From the NCBI GenBank assembly GCA_025506515.1, contig CM046453.1:47414395-47478394 (forward strand): DNA of 64,000 nucleotides, given 5' to 3'. The stretch is from Flaveria trinervia. Its lineage: Eukaryota > Streptophyta > Magnoliopsida > Asterales > Asteraceae. The notes beneath the pieces are model-generated. The model saw only the letters and a program-made list of their open reading frames with translations. It did no database searches and had not been told where the DNA came from. Of the stretch, positions 1 to 11,146 are shown piece after piece. Within the stretch, counting starts at the first letter, position 1; every line of letters starts with the position of its first letter. Both the position numbers and the translations under genes were made by a program.

Positions 1-2097
1 ATACCTCAATGATGCTTTTCAGTACCATCTAAAAGGATGTGGGATCGTCTCACAACTTACTCCACCTGGAACACCACAACATAATGGTGTGTCTAAAAGG
101 AGAAATCGAACCCTATTGGATATGGTTCAATCTATGATGGCTATAGGATCAATACCTCTATCATTTTAGGATTTTGCAATGCTCTCCGTGGCTCATATTT
201 TGAATATGGCCATGACCAAGATAATCAATTCACTAAGTGTATATTTGTTGGATATCCCAAAGATTGTATAGGATAGTACTTCTTTGATCCAACAGAGCAA
301 GAGTAATTATTGCTCGAAAGGCTGAGTTCTTGGAAACTAAGTTCCTTATGGAAGGGATAACGTATAGAATACTGGAATTTTGATGTGGATCAAAATCCAA
401 AGCCGATACACGTTTGGTTGACACTTGCAATCAACAAGAGGTTGTTGATGATGATCAAGTGGTTGACCTATACACACAAAACATTCGCAAATCTGGTAGA
501 GTTAGCATTCCACCTGAAAGATATGGATCTTTCATGAATGTATGCTATGTGGTTGACTTCGATGAGTCAACTACATACCATGAAGCAATGTTCGATTTGG
601 ATTATGACAAATGGCTGGATGCCATGAACGTTGAGATGCAATACATGTATGACAATCAGTTTAGGAGTTGGTTGATCCTCCATTTAACTCCAAACCAATT
701 GGATGCAAATAGGTTTCAAGAAGAAAATAGATATACATGGAAACTTGGATACTTACAAAGCAAGACTTGTAGCAAAAGGTTTCAATCAAACTCAAAGGGT
801 TGATTATGATAAAACTTTCTCGCCTGTGGCAATGCTAAAGTCAATTAGGATATTATTTACCATAGCTGCATATTATGACTATGAGATTTGGCAAATGGAT
901 ATCAAAACCGCTTGTCTTAATGGACATCTCGAAGAGACTGTCCATATGGTTCAGGCAGATGGTTTTGTCGATCCACAACATCCTAAAAGTATGCAATTAA
1001 GAAGTCAATTTATGGATTGAATCAAGCATCGAGAAGTTGGAATCAACGTTTTGATGAAGATATCAAAATTTGGTTTCATCAAGAATGCTGGCGAGGCTTG
1101 TGTATATACAAAGGTTAGTGGGAGCATAATAACATTCTTAGTATTGTATGTTGATGACATGCTAACTTTTGTAAATGATATTCCAACAATGGAAGGTGTT
1201 AAAACCTGGCTTGGAAGTTGTTTTTCATTAAAAATCTCAATGAAGCCGCCTATATTTTGGGAATATTGATCTACAGGGATAGATCGAGGCGGTTGATTGG
1301 TTTAAATCAAAGTGCATATATTAAAAAGGTCTTGAAAAGGTTCAAGATGGAAAAACTTTGAGAAAGGTATGGTACCTATTCGAAGAGGGACAATATTGAG
1401 TATATTTCAATGTCCAAGCTCAAAGGATGACCAAGATCGAATGAAGGACATCCCATATGCATCAGCTATAGGATCCATCATACGATGATATGCACTAGAT
1501 CAGACGTGTCATGCGCGTTATCATGATGAACAGATATCAGCAGAGTCCAGGTAATAGCCATTGGATGGTTATTAAAAGTATATGGAAATACTTTAGTAGG
1601 ACTAAGGAAATGTTTCTAATATACGAATTTGATGAAGAGGAACTCGTTGTAAAGGGTTACACGGATGCGAGTTTCCAAACCGTTCGAGATGATTCTCGAT
1701 CACAATCTGGGTATGTCTTCATTATGAATGGAGTAGCATTGTCCACTACAAAACATAAATACATCGCCACATCATTAGCAGCTGAGGTAGCTACATAGAT
1801 AAAGAAATTTATTGCCTACCTTGGTGGTCTCTACCATTCAAGACCCCTAGAAATCCTTTTGTGATCACGAGGGTACAATTGCATAAATCAAGGTACCCTG
1901 TCCTCTTCAAAAGGCTAGGCACATTGAGCGGAAATTCAACTACATAAGGGATGAAGTTGAAAAGGGAAAAAATATGTATTCGTAAAGTTCACACCGATCA
2001 ATACATTGCGGATCCACTCACGAAGTTCCTTGAAAGGGCAAAGCATGAAAATCATACTTGTGCCTTAGGACTTCGATATTCTAGTGACTGGAATTGA
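1..2097 (+). pseudogene. pol: Copia-F pol remnant (integrase, reverse transcriptase, RNase H)
   Basis: The remnant would have integrated and copied the element. The first 170 bases encode the end of the integrase core (a TPPGTPQHNG-like stretch; the position expected to hold the catalytic Glu reads Ser-Lys). RT follows from about 700 with VAKGF, a QMDIKTA motif carrying one catalytic Asp, and YVDD at about 1147-1158. RNase H follows with YTDASF near 1660 and a degenerate HKYIATS block near 1750. The domain ends ADPLTKF...SDWN with a stop at 2095-2097. In-frame stops (for example after 803, 1020, 1269 and 1798) and frame changes show it is dead. The RT is only distantly like that of Copia-A, B and C, so this is a different copia lineage. 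Confidence 0.85.
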
Positions 2098-2850
2098 TTT
2101 GTTTAGTATTAAAATTTTGAAACAATGTAATATTTAACTCTTTATATACTTGTGATATTGAGTTATATTCATTTTAGCATGTATACATCCATTAATATGT
2201 TTATTATTCTAAATGTCCATAGTCGGTCATGTTTGTGGGAACAAATATGAACGTAAGACTATTATGAACATGGATTGGTGGATATTCATAAGGAATGAAT
2301 ATAGAGCAATTGGTTGCTGCCAAGGTTCATAGATATTTGTGGGATACAAATATTGGACTGACCCGCATCACAATTTTACTACATGGAATCTTCTAGATTG
2401 ATCATAAGTAAATTTGAGTAAAGGCGAATATCATTTGTATCCTCCGACCTGAGATACATATTCAGTTTTGATATTCACCAATGCTATACTTTGAGCTAGC
2501 TCTTCACTGCTCTGAAATAATGGGCAGTACATAAGACTATGTTTAGGTGTGACACGAGGTGATTGTGAAAACGTATGTAGTCAAGATGGAATTTGTTCAT
2601 CTTATTCCTTGAGAGCAAGATGTCTAAAGCCTGATTAAGTTAAATCAACAAGGAATGATCATTCTATGTCCTTGGATTTAACATGACATCTGAAACTAAA
2701 GGATAAATGATTGATTCACTTAAATCATTTCAAGTTGGATACTTGAAGGGGATGATGTTATTGAATGGCTTTAACTCATGCGTATTAAGGGTAGTAAACC
2801 GTTGTTAGGCAGTATTTACTGCTTGCATCAATCTTCTATTTATCTTATGC
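2098..2850 (+). other. Copia-F 3' untranslated region
   Basis: This non-coding stretch lies between the RNase H stop and the polypurine tract. It is AT-rich, with no ORF of note, no tandem array and no sign of an accessory ORF. Confidence 0.6.
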
Positions 2851-2861
2851 AAGTGGGAGAT
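2851..2861 (+). promoter_or_regulatory. Copia-F polypurine tract
   Basis: AAGTGGGAGAT lies directly before the LTR start TGTTGG. It is the usual plus-strand primer position of a copia element. Confidence 0.75.
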
Positions 2862-3809
2862 TGTTGGATTCTTTATGCCCAAGACACATAGAACATTGAT
2901 GTGGTTAGTATGTTATGATCCAAGTCGGATCATACCCAATAACAAGCTTAGCAAACACCAAATAATATTTAATTGATGATATGATCATACAATTAAATAA
3001 ATACACCAATTTAGAAAATGGGTTTTCTAATTAAGTTGCATATGAGATTGAACAACTTATATGGATATTTTGTTCATGGATATTATTTGTAATGTTGTTT
3101 AATTTAGTTAAATAACATAAAATAATAAAAGTGTGTTTGTGTTATATAATTAAAAGGTTAATTATATATACTATCTCTAACATTAGTTTAAGAAAAGATT
3201 AAAAAGGGACTTTTGGAGGGAAACCAAAAACCAAATAGGGTTCGGTCGCCCCAAAAATGTGGCTCTCCCTTTGGTTTTCTTTGGTGGTCTTGAAAGAAAA
3301 AAAATACTCCAAGAACACACACATACACTCCAATCTCTCATCTCTCTCATATATGCAAGAACCTCAAGGCACAACACCCTCCAATCTAGAAGAAAATCTC
3401 GGTTGCAAAAGGTCTTTCAGCAGCTTGATTTCGGCTGAAAATGGTTTTCAGCAGCCTATCAGGTTCGTTTTGGTGATGAAATCCTAGCAACAAAGGTGCT
3501 TGCTTGGTGCTTGTGGGTATGAATGCTTGAGGACATCTTTCCTTGATGTTTTGGCTGTTCAACAACATCATCTTCTTCACCCAAATCGTTTTCTGCAGCT
3601 TTACTAAAGGTAGCATGTATGGTTTGTTTTGGCTTGTTATATCTTGTTGATAGCTAGTACATATATAAGATCCTATGTTCTTGGGTTTGTTGATTTTTTG
3701 TTATTAGCCTTATTTTCAGATTACTAATGTTATTTTAAGGTATTATTCCATTGCATTTTCATAGTTTAAAATGGTTAAACTACTTTGTTTTGGGTCAACA
3801 AACCCAACA
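2862..3809 (+). repeat. Copia-F 3' LTR (about 948 bp)
   Basis: It starts TGTTGG right after the polypurine tract and ends CCAACA, a 6-bp inverted terminal pair. An AT-rich TATATATAC stretch near 3163-3172 could be the core promoter. The 5' LTR is off-window, so the right edge rests only on the terminal symmetry and the switch to Copia-E gag at 3810. Confidence 0.7.
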
Positions 3810-4661
3810 CAACTATCCTTAAAGGAGTTATGTTGAGCCTGTTGAGTCCTTGGAGTCTCAAGAAAAGTGATGTAAGGACCAGAAAAGCAGGGTGGTTGCT
3901 GGTTGTATGTCAGGTATTGCTGAGGTTGTGGGGGCACTGAGCCTTCAGCAACCATTAAAGCATTGCTAGCAGGAAGACTCAGAGGGGCTGCTTGTTTGAT
4001 GGCCCCTCTTACTCTCCATCTCCAATTGGTATCCATCAAGGATGCCGTAGAGTTCAGTCATGGTAAGAGTGTTCAAGTTCTTTGTCCTCTTGATAGACAC
4101 ACAGTAGAATGTCCACTTATTTGGAAGAGCATTCACGAACTTTCTTGTGAGATCTCTAAGTTCAGGAGTGATCTTTACAAACTAAAGTGAAGAAATAAGA
4201 TCCATGTAACTGAAATACTACTGGTTGAGGGTCTCTCTAGGAATATAGGTGAAGTTCTCGAACTGCTGCTTCAGAGAGTCCTTCTTTGAGTTGTTGGAGC
4301 TTGAATACATCTGAGCAAGTGCATCAAACAAATCTTTAGCAGACTTACAATGCTCAAACCCCACCATGATGGAGTTGGGTATTGTAGTGATAAGAATGGT
4401 CATAGCATTGCTATCGATGTCCATCTTCTTTCAGTCCTCGTTAGAATAATCATTAACAGCTTTTTCTATCATGGCATTGTTTCCACCAGGTGAAGCCACC
4501 TTGGGTTTGTACGGGCCGTTGACAATGGAGTTCCATATTTTGCTATCTTGGAATCTGATGAAGGCTTCCATTCTTCTGCTCCAAGACCTCAAGTTTTAAG
4601 GAATAATGAGGGGAGCTTTGGTCATGGTTCCCATCTCTACTTTGGATTTGTTAAGGGCCAT
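3810..4661 (-). pseudogene. gag: Copia-E gag remnant
   Basis: Gag would form the virus-like particle. The start chosen is the ATG at 4661-4659 (MALNKSKVEMGTMTKAPL). It lies 77 bases downstream of the primer site, and the homolog at 62542 begins in a similar way with TMTKSPL. A typical copia gag (UBN2-like) follows: RMEAFIRFQDSKIW, then SAKDLFDALAQMY, LKQQFENF, LTRKFVNALPNKWTFYC and TMTELYGILDGYQLEME. Several in-frame stops (for example after APLIIP, NDYSNED and ETLNQ) break it. The protein is cut before any zinc knuckle because Copia-F is inserted at 3810. Confidence 0.8.
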
Positions 4662-4737
4662 TTTTGTGAGAGTTGTAAGGAGGAGTGAAAAACAAGTTGA
4701 TTTGAATGGTTAGATCACACAATCAAGAGCCTAAAAA

Positions 4738-4749
4738 GCTCTGATACCA
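4738..4749 (-). promoter_or_regulatory. Copia-E primer binding site (tRNA-iMet type)
   Basis: The minus strand reads TGGTATCAGAGC two bases after the LTR end. This is the usual initiator-Met tRNA primer match of plant copia elements. Confidence 0.85.
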
Positions 4750-4751
4750 AC

Positions 4752-5553
4752 TGCAGGATCGGTTTATGTCACTAACACTTTGTCTTTCTCTCAAACTCAC
4801 TTGAACAACACTCGGATGAAGATAGAGTTAGTAAGAGTTAATCACAATATAATAAGTAATAAAGAACACAAGAAGTAATTTTCAGGGTACATGCATATAT
4901 TGCTTCCAACAAAAAATATTACAAGACTCTTACAAGCATATTTTTATGATTTATAATGAGAGACTATATATAATACTACCTACAGGCGGAAATACTTTGA
5001 TACCATCTGGAATCCTCTAACTAAAGAAAACACTACAAAGCTATAGTTTAAGGTATCTCAGATAAGATTTTATCTGAGATATGGTAGTCAAGACATGTCC
5101 TTGACTTATCTTTTGTCACCAACTATAGTTGGTAAGTTGTACTAAAATAAAAAGGTGAATAGTGGAATAAAGTATGGATAAATACATGGCTCTTTGAGAA
5201 ATTGCCATGCAGTATCAGAGGTCTGCAGTGGAGTGTGAGAGACCATACTTATGTCCACTGGTTCACAGCAGTGTTTTTCCGAAGGTTAAATGGCTTCGGA
5301 AGAACAAGTACTTCCGAAGCCACTAATATTTCGGAATAGGCTGCTTCTTCTGAGGCTTGAGAACTTCTTCTTACTTCATACTTCGTAAGTAGTCTTCTGA
5401 TTTCTTCCTTTGAGACTTCATACTCGGAAGTGAATACTTTATCTTCGGAAGTAGAGCTTTGGCTTCAGAAGTGGAACTTTTTCTTTGTCTTCAGAAGAAC
5501 TCTACTTCCTTCAGAAGTTCCTCACTTGGCTTCGAAAGCCTTTGTATGCAACA
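4752..5553 (-). repeat. Copia-E 5' LTR (about 802 bp)
   Basis: On the minus strand it runs from TGTTGCA (5553) to CCTGCA (4752), with a TATATATAG core promoter candidate near 4964-4976. The upstream part (about 5280-5545) is an array of a palindromic word, CTTCCGAAG/CTTCGGAAG/CTTCAGAAG, in many loosely spaced copies. A second inverted repeat, ACCAACT...AGTTGGT, lies near 5118-5137. The inner edge is firm because of the primer site. The outer edge is set from TGTTGCA and from the break in the Copia-D aORF. Confidence 0.6.
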
Positions 5554-6541
5554 CCAAAATTTGTCTAAGTGATTTGGTTTGGGTTGCACCAGCCTTCTTC
5601 TTGATCCAACATGTAGCATCTATGGTAGTGGCCCTAGATTGGGTGGGGCCAGTCTCTCCACCATCACCACTATCATCATAATCAGAATCGTCCGATGGGA
5701 GCACCATTGGCTCAGAATCTGAGTTACTATCATCATGACGCCACTTCCTCCTAGTTAGCGCCATCTAGTCCTCTCGGGCCAAATGCCCAAACAATCTCCT
5801 TACCGGGGGCTTCACCTGCTTGCCCCGGTAAAACCTGAATGCTGCCTAGGGTGGTATCATCCATCACCTCTAGTGTAACTGTATCCTCTCTCTCCTTGGG
5901 CAATGCAGGAAGGTTCTGGTAGATGATCATCTGAATGAAACGTGGGTACATGCAGAAGCCTTCGTTGCCTTTGGCCTCTATGTTCTCCACCAAGTAGGTG
6001 AAGATCATCCTCAAAAAGCTGAACGGGTGGTTCAGCACCAGAGCTACATACGCATTCTGGATCTGATCTGACATGTCATCAAATCCACCTTTCCTCGAGG
6101 CATTACACTTTAGCAACACATGGGCTAAGTATTTGAACTGGGGGCATAAGTTGCTCTTGTGGAGCACACATGCGTTTATGTCCCCCGAGTACTTAGCCCA
6201 AATAAAACATCCTCGAACTATCAACGGATGCAGTCTGGTAGGCAATCACCATCATCTCCCAACTCTAAGACTGTCCTCAGATCCTCCACACTAATCTTAA
6301 TGTCCTGACCAAAGATGGAACTCCTAATACTGTCGGGCTTTGAGGACCTATCTACAATAACGCTTTCCCAGAAAGCCTGTTGTATCGATCTGTATGGTGT
6401 GCATGGAGTGGGGATAGCTTTGAAAATCCTCGATCTCTGTAGAAATGTAATAATGCCTGTGAACTCAGACGCGTTCCGGGACGTAATGTCTAGATGAGCA
6501 CATATGTTGTGCTTTGTGCTTATCATCCACCTACTCGCCAT
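5554..6541 (-). pseudogene. Copia-D accessory ORF (N-terminal domain)
   Basis: This is a protein of unknown function, placed as in Copia-A, B and C. The start is taken at 6541 (MASRWMISTKHN) because the other copies also begin MA with His-Asn at residues 10-11. Then come a Phe-Trp pair (QAFWESV), SVEDLRTVLELGDDGDCLP, and CMYPRFIQMII near 5930-5960. A Ser/Asp-rich stretch (SDSEP...DDSDYDDSGD) follows. Frame changes occur near 6235 and 5755. The frame is cut at 5553 by the Copia-E LTR, so the C-terminal half is lost from view. I see no signal peptide or membrane segment. It resembles proteins common in aster-family genomes (from memory, not searched). Confidence 0.65.
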
Positions 6542-6639
6542 GTTGCTGTAACACAAGATACATAAACATTAGAGTGTGTGTAAATGAATGACATTTGAAC
6601 TTATTGGACTTGAATCCTTTTGTTCTATCATGTGAATGG

Positions 6640-7560
6640 ACAGTGCGACTGAGTTTGAGTCGTGCGACTGAGTTTGAGTCGTGCGATTGAGCTCATTCAT
6701 GCGATTGAGCGTACGACTAGGCTTAGTAGTATGCTATCCCATGCGGTTGAACCAGTCATGTGACTGAACTCATATGCATGGTTTAGTCATGTGATTGTGC
6801 CATTTGCCCAGCTCAGTCGATCGATTGAAGTTCATCAGTTGTCCATTCGCATGACAGTCTATTTTTCCATTCAAATTCAAATTTTGAGAAAAACTTGATG
6901 TTAGACGTTGAGGTTTGGCTCATTAGACTCGCAATCGTTCCAACTAACATCAAACACATTTTAAGTTAGCAGTTTACTTTGTTTTACAGGTTTATTTTTG
7001 GAACTAAGTGTCCATTCTTATTAAGGCTCGAATTAAGTCGATTTAGGGCAAGATTTGATGAACATTTGAGTGGATAACGTCGCACATTACCTGTACAGTC
7101 AAGAGAAATCGTTAGAAGCAATAATAATCAGTATAGAACACTGAATTAAAATTTTGGTAGCGTAACGGTACAATCGTGTGAAGAGAGAGCGATTGGGGGG
7201 CGGGGTGATGAGTGTTTGCGACCGACTCCCCCTTATTTATACTAGGGTTTCTTTCAGTCGTGCAATTGAATCTAATCGCACTGCTGATTCGTGCGACTGA
7301 GGCTCAGTCGTGCGACTGGCACAGTCGGTCACCTTCAGTCGTGTGACTAGGTTTCAGTCGTACGACTGTCTCATTCGGTTACCTCCATTCGTGCAATTGG
7401 TTCATTCTGATGATCCAATCGTATGGATTGACCCATGCTTATGGTCAATCGCACATCTTGTCCATACGTGTGGTTTAGTCGTGCAATTGGGCTAATACAT
7501 ATGGTCCAATCGTACGACTGGTCCATACTCATGGTCCAGTCATGCGAATGGCTCATACTT
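6640..7560. repeat. Dispersed palindromic word array (Copia-D pre-aORF spacer)
   Basis: Variants of the word CAGTCGTGCGACTGA, whose arms CAGTCG and CGACTG flank a TG centre, recur many times at uneven spacing. They are dense at 6640-6850 and 7255-7560, with a plainer stretch between. The same word occurs in the Copia-D leader and LTR, and in the Gypsy-G LTR. Confidence 0.75.
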
Positions 7561-7630
7561 ATGAGTTTGACCTTATGACCATTCGTACACTTAGCCCGTT
7601 TACTTATTGATAAGACATTTTGAAACATTG

Positions 7631-7775
7631 ATCATCTCAGACATGACCATTTTAACTTAGGAAACTGTTGATCACCTCAGTCGTGATCCGTTTAACAACA
7701 AAACATTTTTTCACCTCCGACGTGACCCTTTTACATTTGAAAATCACATTAGTCACCTCAGACGTGACCTTTTTA
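7631..7775. repeat. Four-copy short repeat TCACCTCAGACGTGACC
   Basis: Copies begin near 7631, 7671, 7711 and 7752 and are about 40 bases apart. Each is followed by a T-rich stretch (for example TTTTAAC). The word is again near-palindromic around ACGT/GACGTGACC. Confidence 0.75.
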
Positions 7776-9127
7776 GTGAGTGAATCCTAGATTGACTTCC
7801 AATGCGTAGTCCGACATTTAACTACTAAATTAACTGAAATTAGCTAAATTAAGCAACTTGAAATAAAACAAAGTTAAAACATATTTTTGTATTTTTGTTT
7901 AGAGATGATATACGACCTATTAGAATCATTCTAATTGATTTTACTTCATGGACATCACAGCTTCAATTCCAGTTAATCGTTTCTGGTATAATTTAGTTTG
8001 GAATCATACAGGTATATCAGACTCACTTGGGACTTTTTAGTATGTAATTTAGATGCTTGATCCTTGTTTTCACTGATAGACACCGGCAATTTTAGGAAAT
8101 CATACTAGAGCTACAAGATGTACATAATGATTTTGACTTTCAAGAGCTGCAGCTCACGATGATTGTAGTATACTTGCCCTCTTAAACCCATACACAGATT
8201 TTTGACACACATTGGTGATTATTTAAGGTGTAATTATGTCAACAAGCATTTGTGGGTCCCACGCTTATGTGGTAATCAACGTTCCTCAGGAGATTTTTGA
8301 GAGGTCTACAGGAATATTACAAGAAGAAACTATTCTAAGAGCTTTCAAAGAGATTCTAAGCCTCAGTCAGTGCCACCGCACTGTAGAGAGGCGCAAACAA
8401 CAATGAATTCAAGAATATTTAGGTTATGCTTATCCTCGGTCAGTGCCACCGCACAACAAAGAGGCACACAACCTATCTTCTTGTTTGAGTAATTAATTTA
8501 TTTTTTCACATTTCACACCAACAACATAGGTTATTAGCTTGATTGCTTTATGCATTTTTCATATGCTTTGCTCATATTTTATGCTCATCCGTACACAGTT
8601 GTGGCGTTTATTTTGCTCATCACCCCTTATTGAAAGTTCGTGGATTGTGTTAACCAGGGATAAAATGGGAACTCATAGCTTGTTGAACAACTTAGTTTGA
8701 TCTTGAAATCACCAATGAGGTCTACTTATCTATTGTGTTGAATCTACCGACACGTCATCTAATGTTCTAACAACCTCTAGGTCTACTTTCTCTATTTTAC
8801 CATAGTAGCGTACTAGTTTAACTATCATCTTTCCTTTTATTTTGCTTTGACTATTTTGACTTAACTTTGAATTTTGCATCATGAGTAGTTAAACCTTTTA
8901 AAGTCCCAAATTAATCTGTTCCTTGTGTACTATCATTTGCCAAAATTCGTTGAATCAGTATCACAGATTTGATTTCTTTCATTTTAGCTAAGCTGTCCTC
9001 CTCCCTCGTTTTTTTAATCTAACCTATTCTTCCCCAAAATTTTAAAACCGAAACTGTTTTTGTTTTACGTTTTGAATTATAATAGGCAAAGAAATAGAAC
9101 AAAATAAAACAAATAAAACAAAGTAAA
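7776..9127. other. Non-coding spacer left of Gypsy-G
   Basis: No ORF with recognisable similarity. It holds one direct repeat: a 40-base unit containing CAGTGCCACCGCAC at 8361-8400 and again at 8434-8473. It is probably part of the Copia-D spacer, because Gypsy-G begins at 9128, but I cannot prove that. Confidence 0.4.
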
Positions 9128-9757
9128 TGTAAGGCCCCATCTCCGGGACGCTTACAGTTGGTCATTTGTCGTGCATAAAACATATAATTACATTTGTCTT
9201 AAGAAAATATTGCAGCGGAAACATTCAAAAAGGACACCTCTTTTCATTATAAACACTTTTGCCAAATAATACATCATTATACGATTACAAATACATGTTT
9301 GCATTACATCACAAAAGCATTATAATTGGATGCCAACTAGGAAACATATAAAAAGTCATCCTCAGCAATCACTACCTGCCAACTGGGAAACATATAAAAA
9401 GTCAGCGTTGCTGGGTGAGTTCTAACTTTTATAGTAAACATACTTTAGTTTCATTAAAATCTTTCGTTACAAGTGTATGTGATCATACATCATACGTACA
9501 TACAGATAACATCATTATTATCTTTGTCATTCTTTCGTTCATACTTTCATTCGTTTAATATAACTTTACTTGCACATCGGATATCTCTCGTACCAATACC
9601 ATATGCTACACCCCGAACAATTTAGCTACTGGGCCGAAGTCACTAAATGAACAGCTAAGCGTATGCCACAGTACTAGAGGTAAGCGGTGGAGGCACTACA
9701 CGTTTGGTCGATCACAAAGAAGGACCCTGATATCCAATGCTTGCAAGACTTCTTTCA

Positions 9758-9843
9758 TTCATTCATTAATGCATGCATTCATCATCGTATTCCTCTTTCG
9801 TTCATTCATCAATGCATGCATTCATCGTCATGTTCCTCTTTCG
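9758..9843. repeat. Tandem duplication, 43-bp unit, in the Gypsy-G LTR
   Basis: The units 9758-9800 and 9801-9843 both contain AATGCATGCATTCATC and end TTCCTCTTTCG. They differ at only a few bases. Confidence 0.9.
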
Positions 9844-10149
9844 TTATCTTTCACTTTACGTTACATAATACTTCATTCATTCATTATCACAACACGTAAA
9901 GCCACAGGAAGGATACACATACATCATAATAAGGAACATAACATGCACAGACATCACGTCATACAGAGCAACATCATACATACATATATGCATATACATG
10001 CAACATCATCATCATTATGCCCTACCTGCTCTCTAAGTCCATAACAACTAACTTACGTGCTCTTACGGGAACCTTTATGTCTACACTTACATCTGCACTT
10101 TCCCCCGAGAGGTAGAAGTCAAACCATACTTTCCTCGGGTGCACAGCCC

Positions 10150-10505
10150 TATTCAGGCGTATGGACACTCCTCAGTCGCATGGCCTCCATGCGACTGATC
10201 ACTATGCGAATGAACTAATGTGGATGAATACCCATGCGAATGAATGCCCAATCGTGCGAATGGACAATGCGGATGAACCTCATGCGAATGAAATTAATGC
10301 GGATGAGCACTTATGCGACTAGACCTTCAGTAGCATGTCCTCCATGCGACTGGCCTTTCAATCGTGCGAATGGATCTTCAATGGTGCGAATGGTCCCCAA
10401 TCGTGCGATTGGATCTTCAATGGTGCGAATGGTCCCCAATCGTGCGAATGGATCCCAATCACACCCTATTCGGCCGTGTGGCCTCCATTCGGCCTCCGGT
10501 CGGTC
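10150..10505. repeat. Palindromic word array inside the Gypsy-G LTR
   Basis: About fifteen loosely spaced copies of words such as CAATCGTGCGAATGG, CATGCGACTGG and ATGCGGATGA occur. Part is a direct repeat: TCAATGGTGCGAATGGTCCC occurs twice, near 10378 and 10418. The words match those in the leader and spacer of Copia-D, although the two elements belong to different superfamilies. Confidence 0.8.
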
Positions 10506-11082
10506 GCCTAGCCCTAGCTGATGCAGAATGCAGTTCATCCCGACTGCAGCCGAGAGTTTTCGGCCTCCAACCCATCTAAACCCATTTTAACCCCTAATCG
10601 ACCACTCTAAACCTTAGGGATGCATACCACAACACCATTCAAGCACACGCAAGCTCACAATCAAGACTCAAACACATCATACACACGCATACACATACAC
10701 AAACGGGTCAACATACACCCACATGAAAAACCCGATTTCAGATGTTTTCCAGCCCTAAAATCATTTGAAAACAAGTAAAAGAGGGGTCCTAGAACTCACA
10801 CAAACGAGCACAACGACAAGGGCTTCGGTTTGGCTTGCTACACGACGATTTTGGCTACTCAAACCAACCCGAACCAACACTTTTCCTCTTTTCTTCCTTT
10901 CTCTCTCTCCTCTTTTCTTTGGCTGATTTGTAAGTGTGTGGGGAGAGGGTAAGGGCTGCCCTCTCCCTTATATACTCCCACTCACCCGACTTTCTTTCAT
11001 GGCGAGTTTGGTCCCTCGACTTGGACTTTATTTCTTTTTCTTCCTTCGTCGGCTTCTAAATAATAAATAACCGGGTGTTACA

Positions 11083-11094
11083 AGTCCACCCCTT
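11083..11094 (-). promoter_or_regulatory. Gypsy-G polypurine tract
   Basis: The minus strand AAGGGGTGGACT lies immediately before the LTR start TGTAACACCC. Confidence 0.75.
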
Positions 11095-11146
11095 AAATAG
11101 GTTTCCTCCCTAAAACCTGTTATTCTTCGAACAAACGTGGATAGTG

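Larger units (their letters stand above)
1..3809 (+). mobile_element. Copia-F, 3' part of a Ty1/copia retrotransposon
   Basis: The order is integrase C-terminal part, reverse transcriptase, RNase H, a non-coding 3' region, a polypurine tract and one LTR, which is the 3' half of a Ty1/copia element. The 5' half lies left of the window. The LTR has matched ends (TGTTGG at 2862, CCAACA ending at 3809). The next five bases, CAACT (3810-3814), would be one copy of the target duplication, but the partner copy is outside the window. Sequence right of 3809 is the gag of Copia-E on the other strand, so Copia-F appears to be inserted in Copia-E. Unlike Copia-A, B, C and D, it has no extra ORF between RNase H and the LTR. 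Confidence 0.85.
3810..5553 (-). mobile_element. Copia-E, 5' part of a Ty1/copia retrotransposon
   Basis: Read on the minus strand this is LTR (5553-4752), primer site (4749-4738) and gag (from 4661). Gag is cut at 3810 by Copia-F, and the rest lies left of the window. The LTR start interrupts the aORF of Copia-D. Gag and the LTR 3' end resemble those at 62.4-64 kb (both LTRs end TCCTGCA and both gags share a TELYGIL-GYQ block), so the two are related copies. Confidence 0.75.
9128..11082 (-). repeat. Gypsy-G 3' LTR (about 1955 bp)
   Basis: The minus strand runs from TGTAACACCC (11082) to GGCCTTACA (9128), with TG...CA ends. A polypurine tract abuts the start. A TATATAAGGG core promoter candidate lies at about 10967-10976. 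Inside are a 43-bp tandem duplication and an array of the Copia-D-like palindromic word. GTAAA (9123-9127) would be the target duplication, but the partner is deleted. Confidence 0.8.

Noticed and set aside
4752..6541. Tandem arrangement in which Copia-D aORF and Copia-E share one LTR
   Set aside because: The aORF frame seems to be cut by the LTR, the word families differ (CTTCCGAAG versus CAGTCGTGCGACTG), and simple nesting explains it. The LTR outer edge is not certain, so this is a preference, not proof.
9687..10044. His/Cys-rich open frames in the Gypsy-G LTR
   Set aside because: They come from a 43-bp tandem duplication and CATCAT-rich DNA within the LTR.
10234..10579. Open frames on both strands at 10.2-10.6 kb
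   Set aside because: Periodic translation of the word array. Both strands and several frames are open for the same reason.
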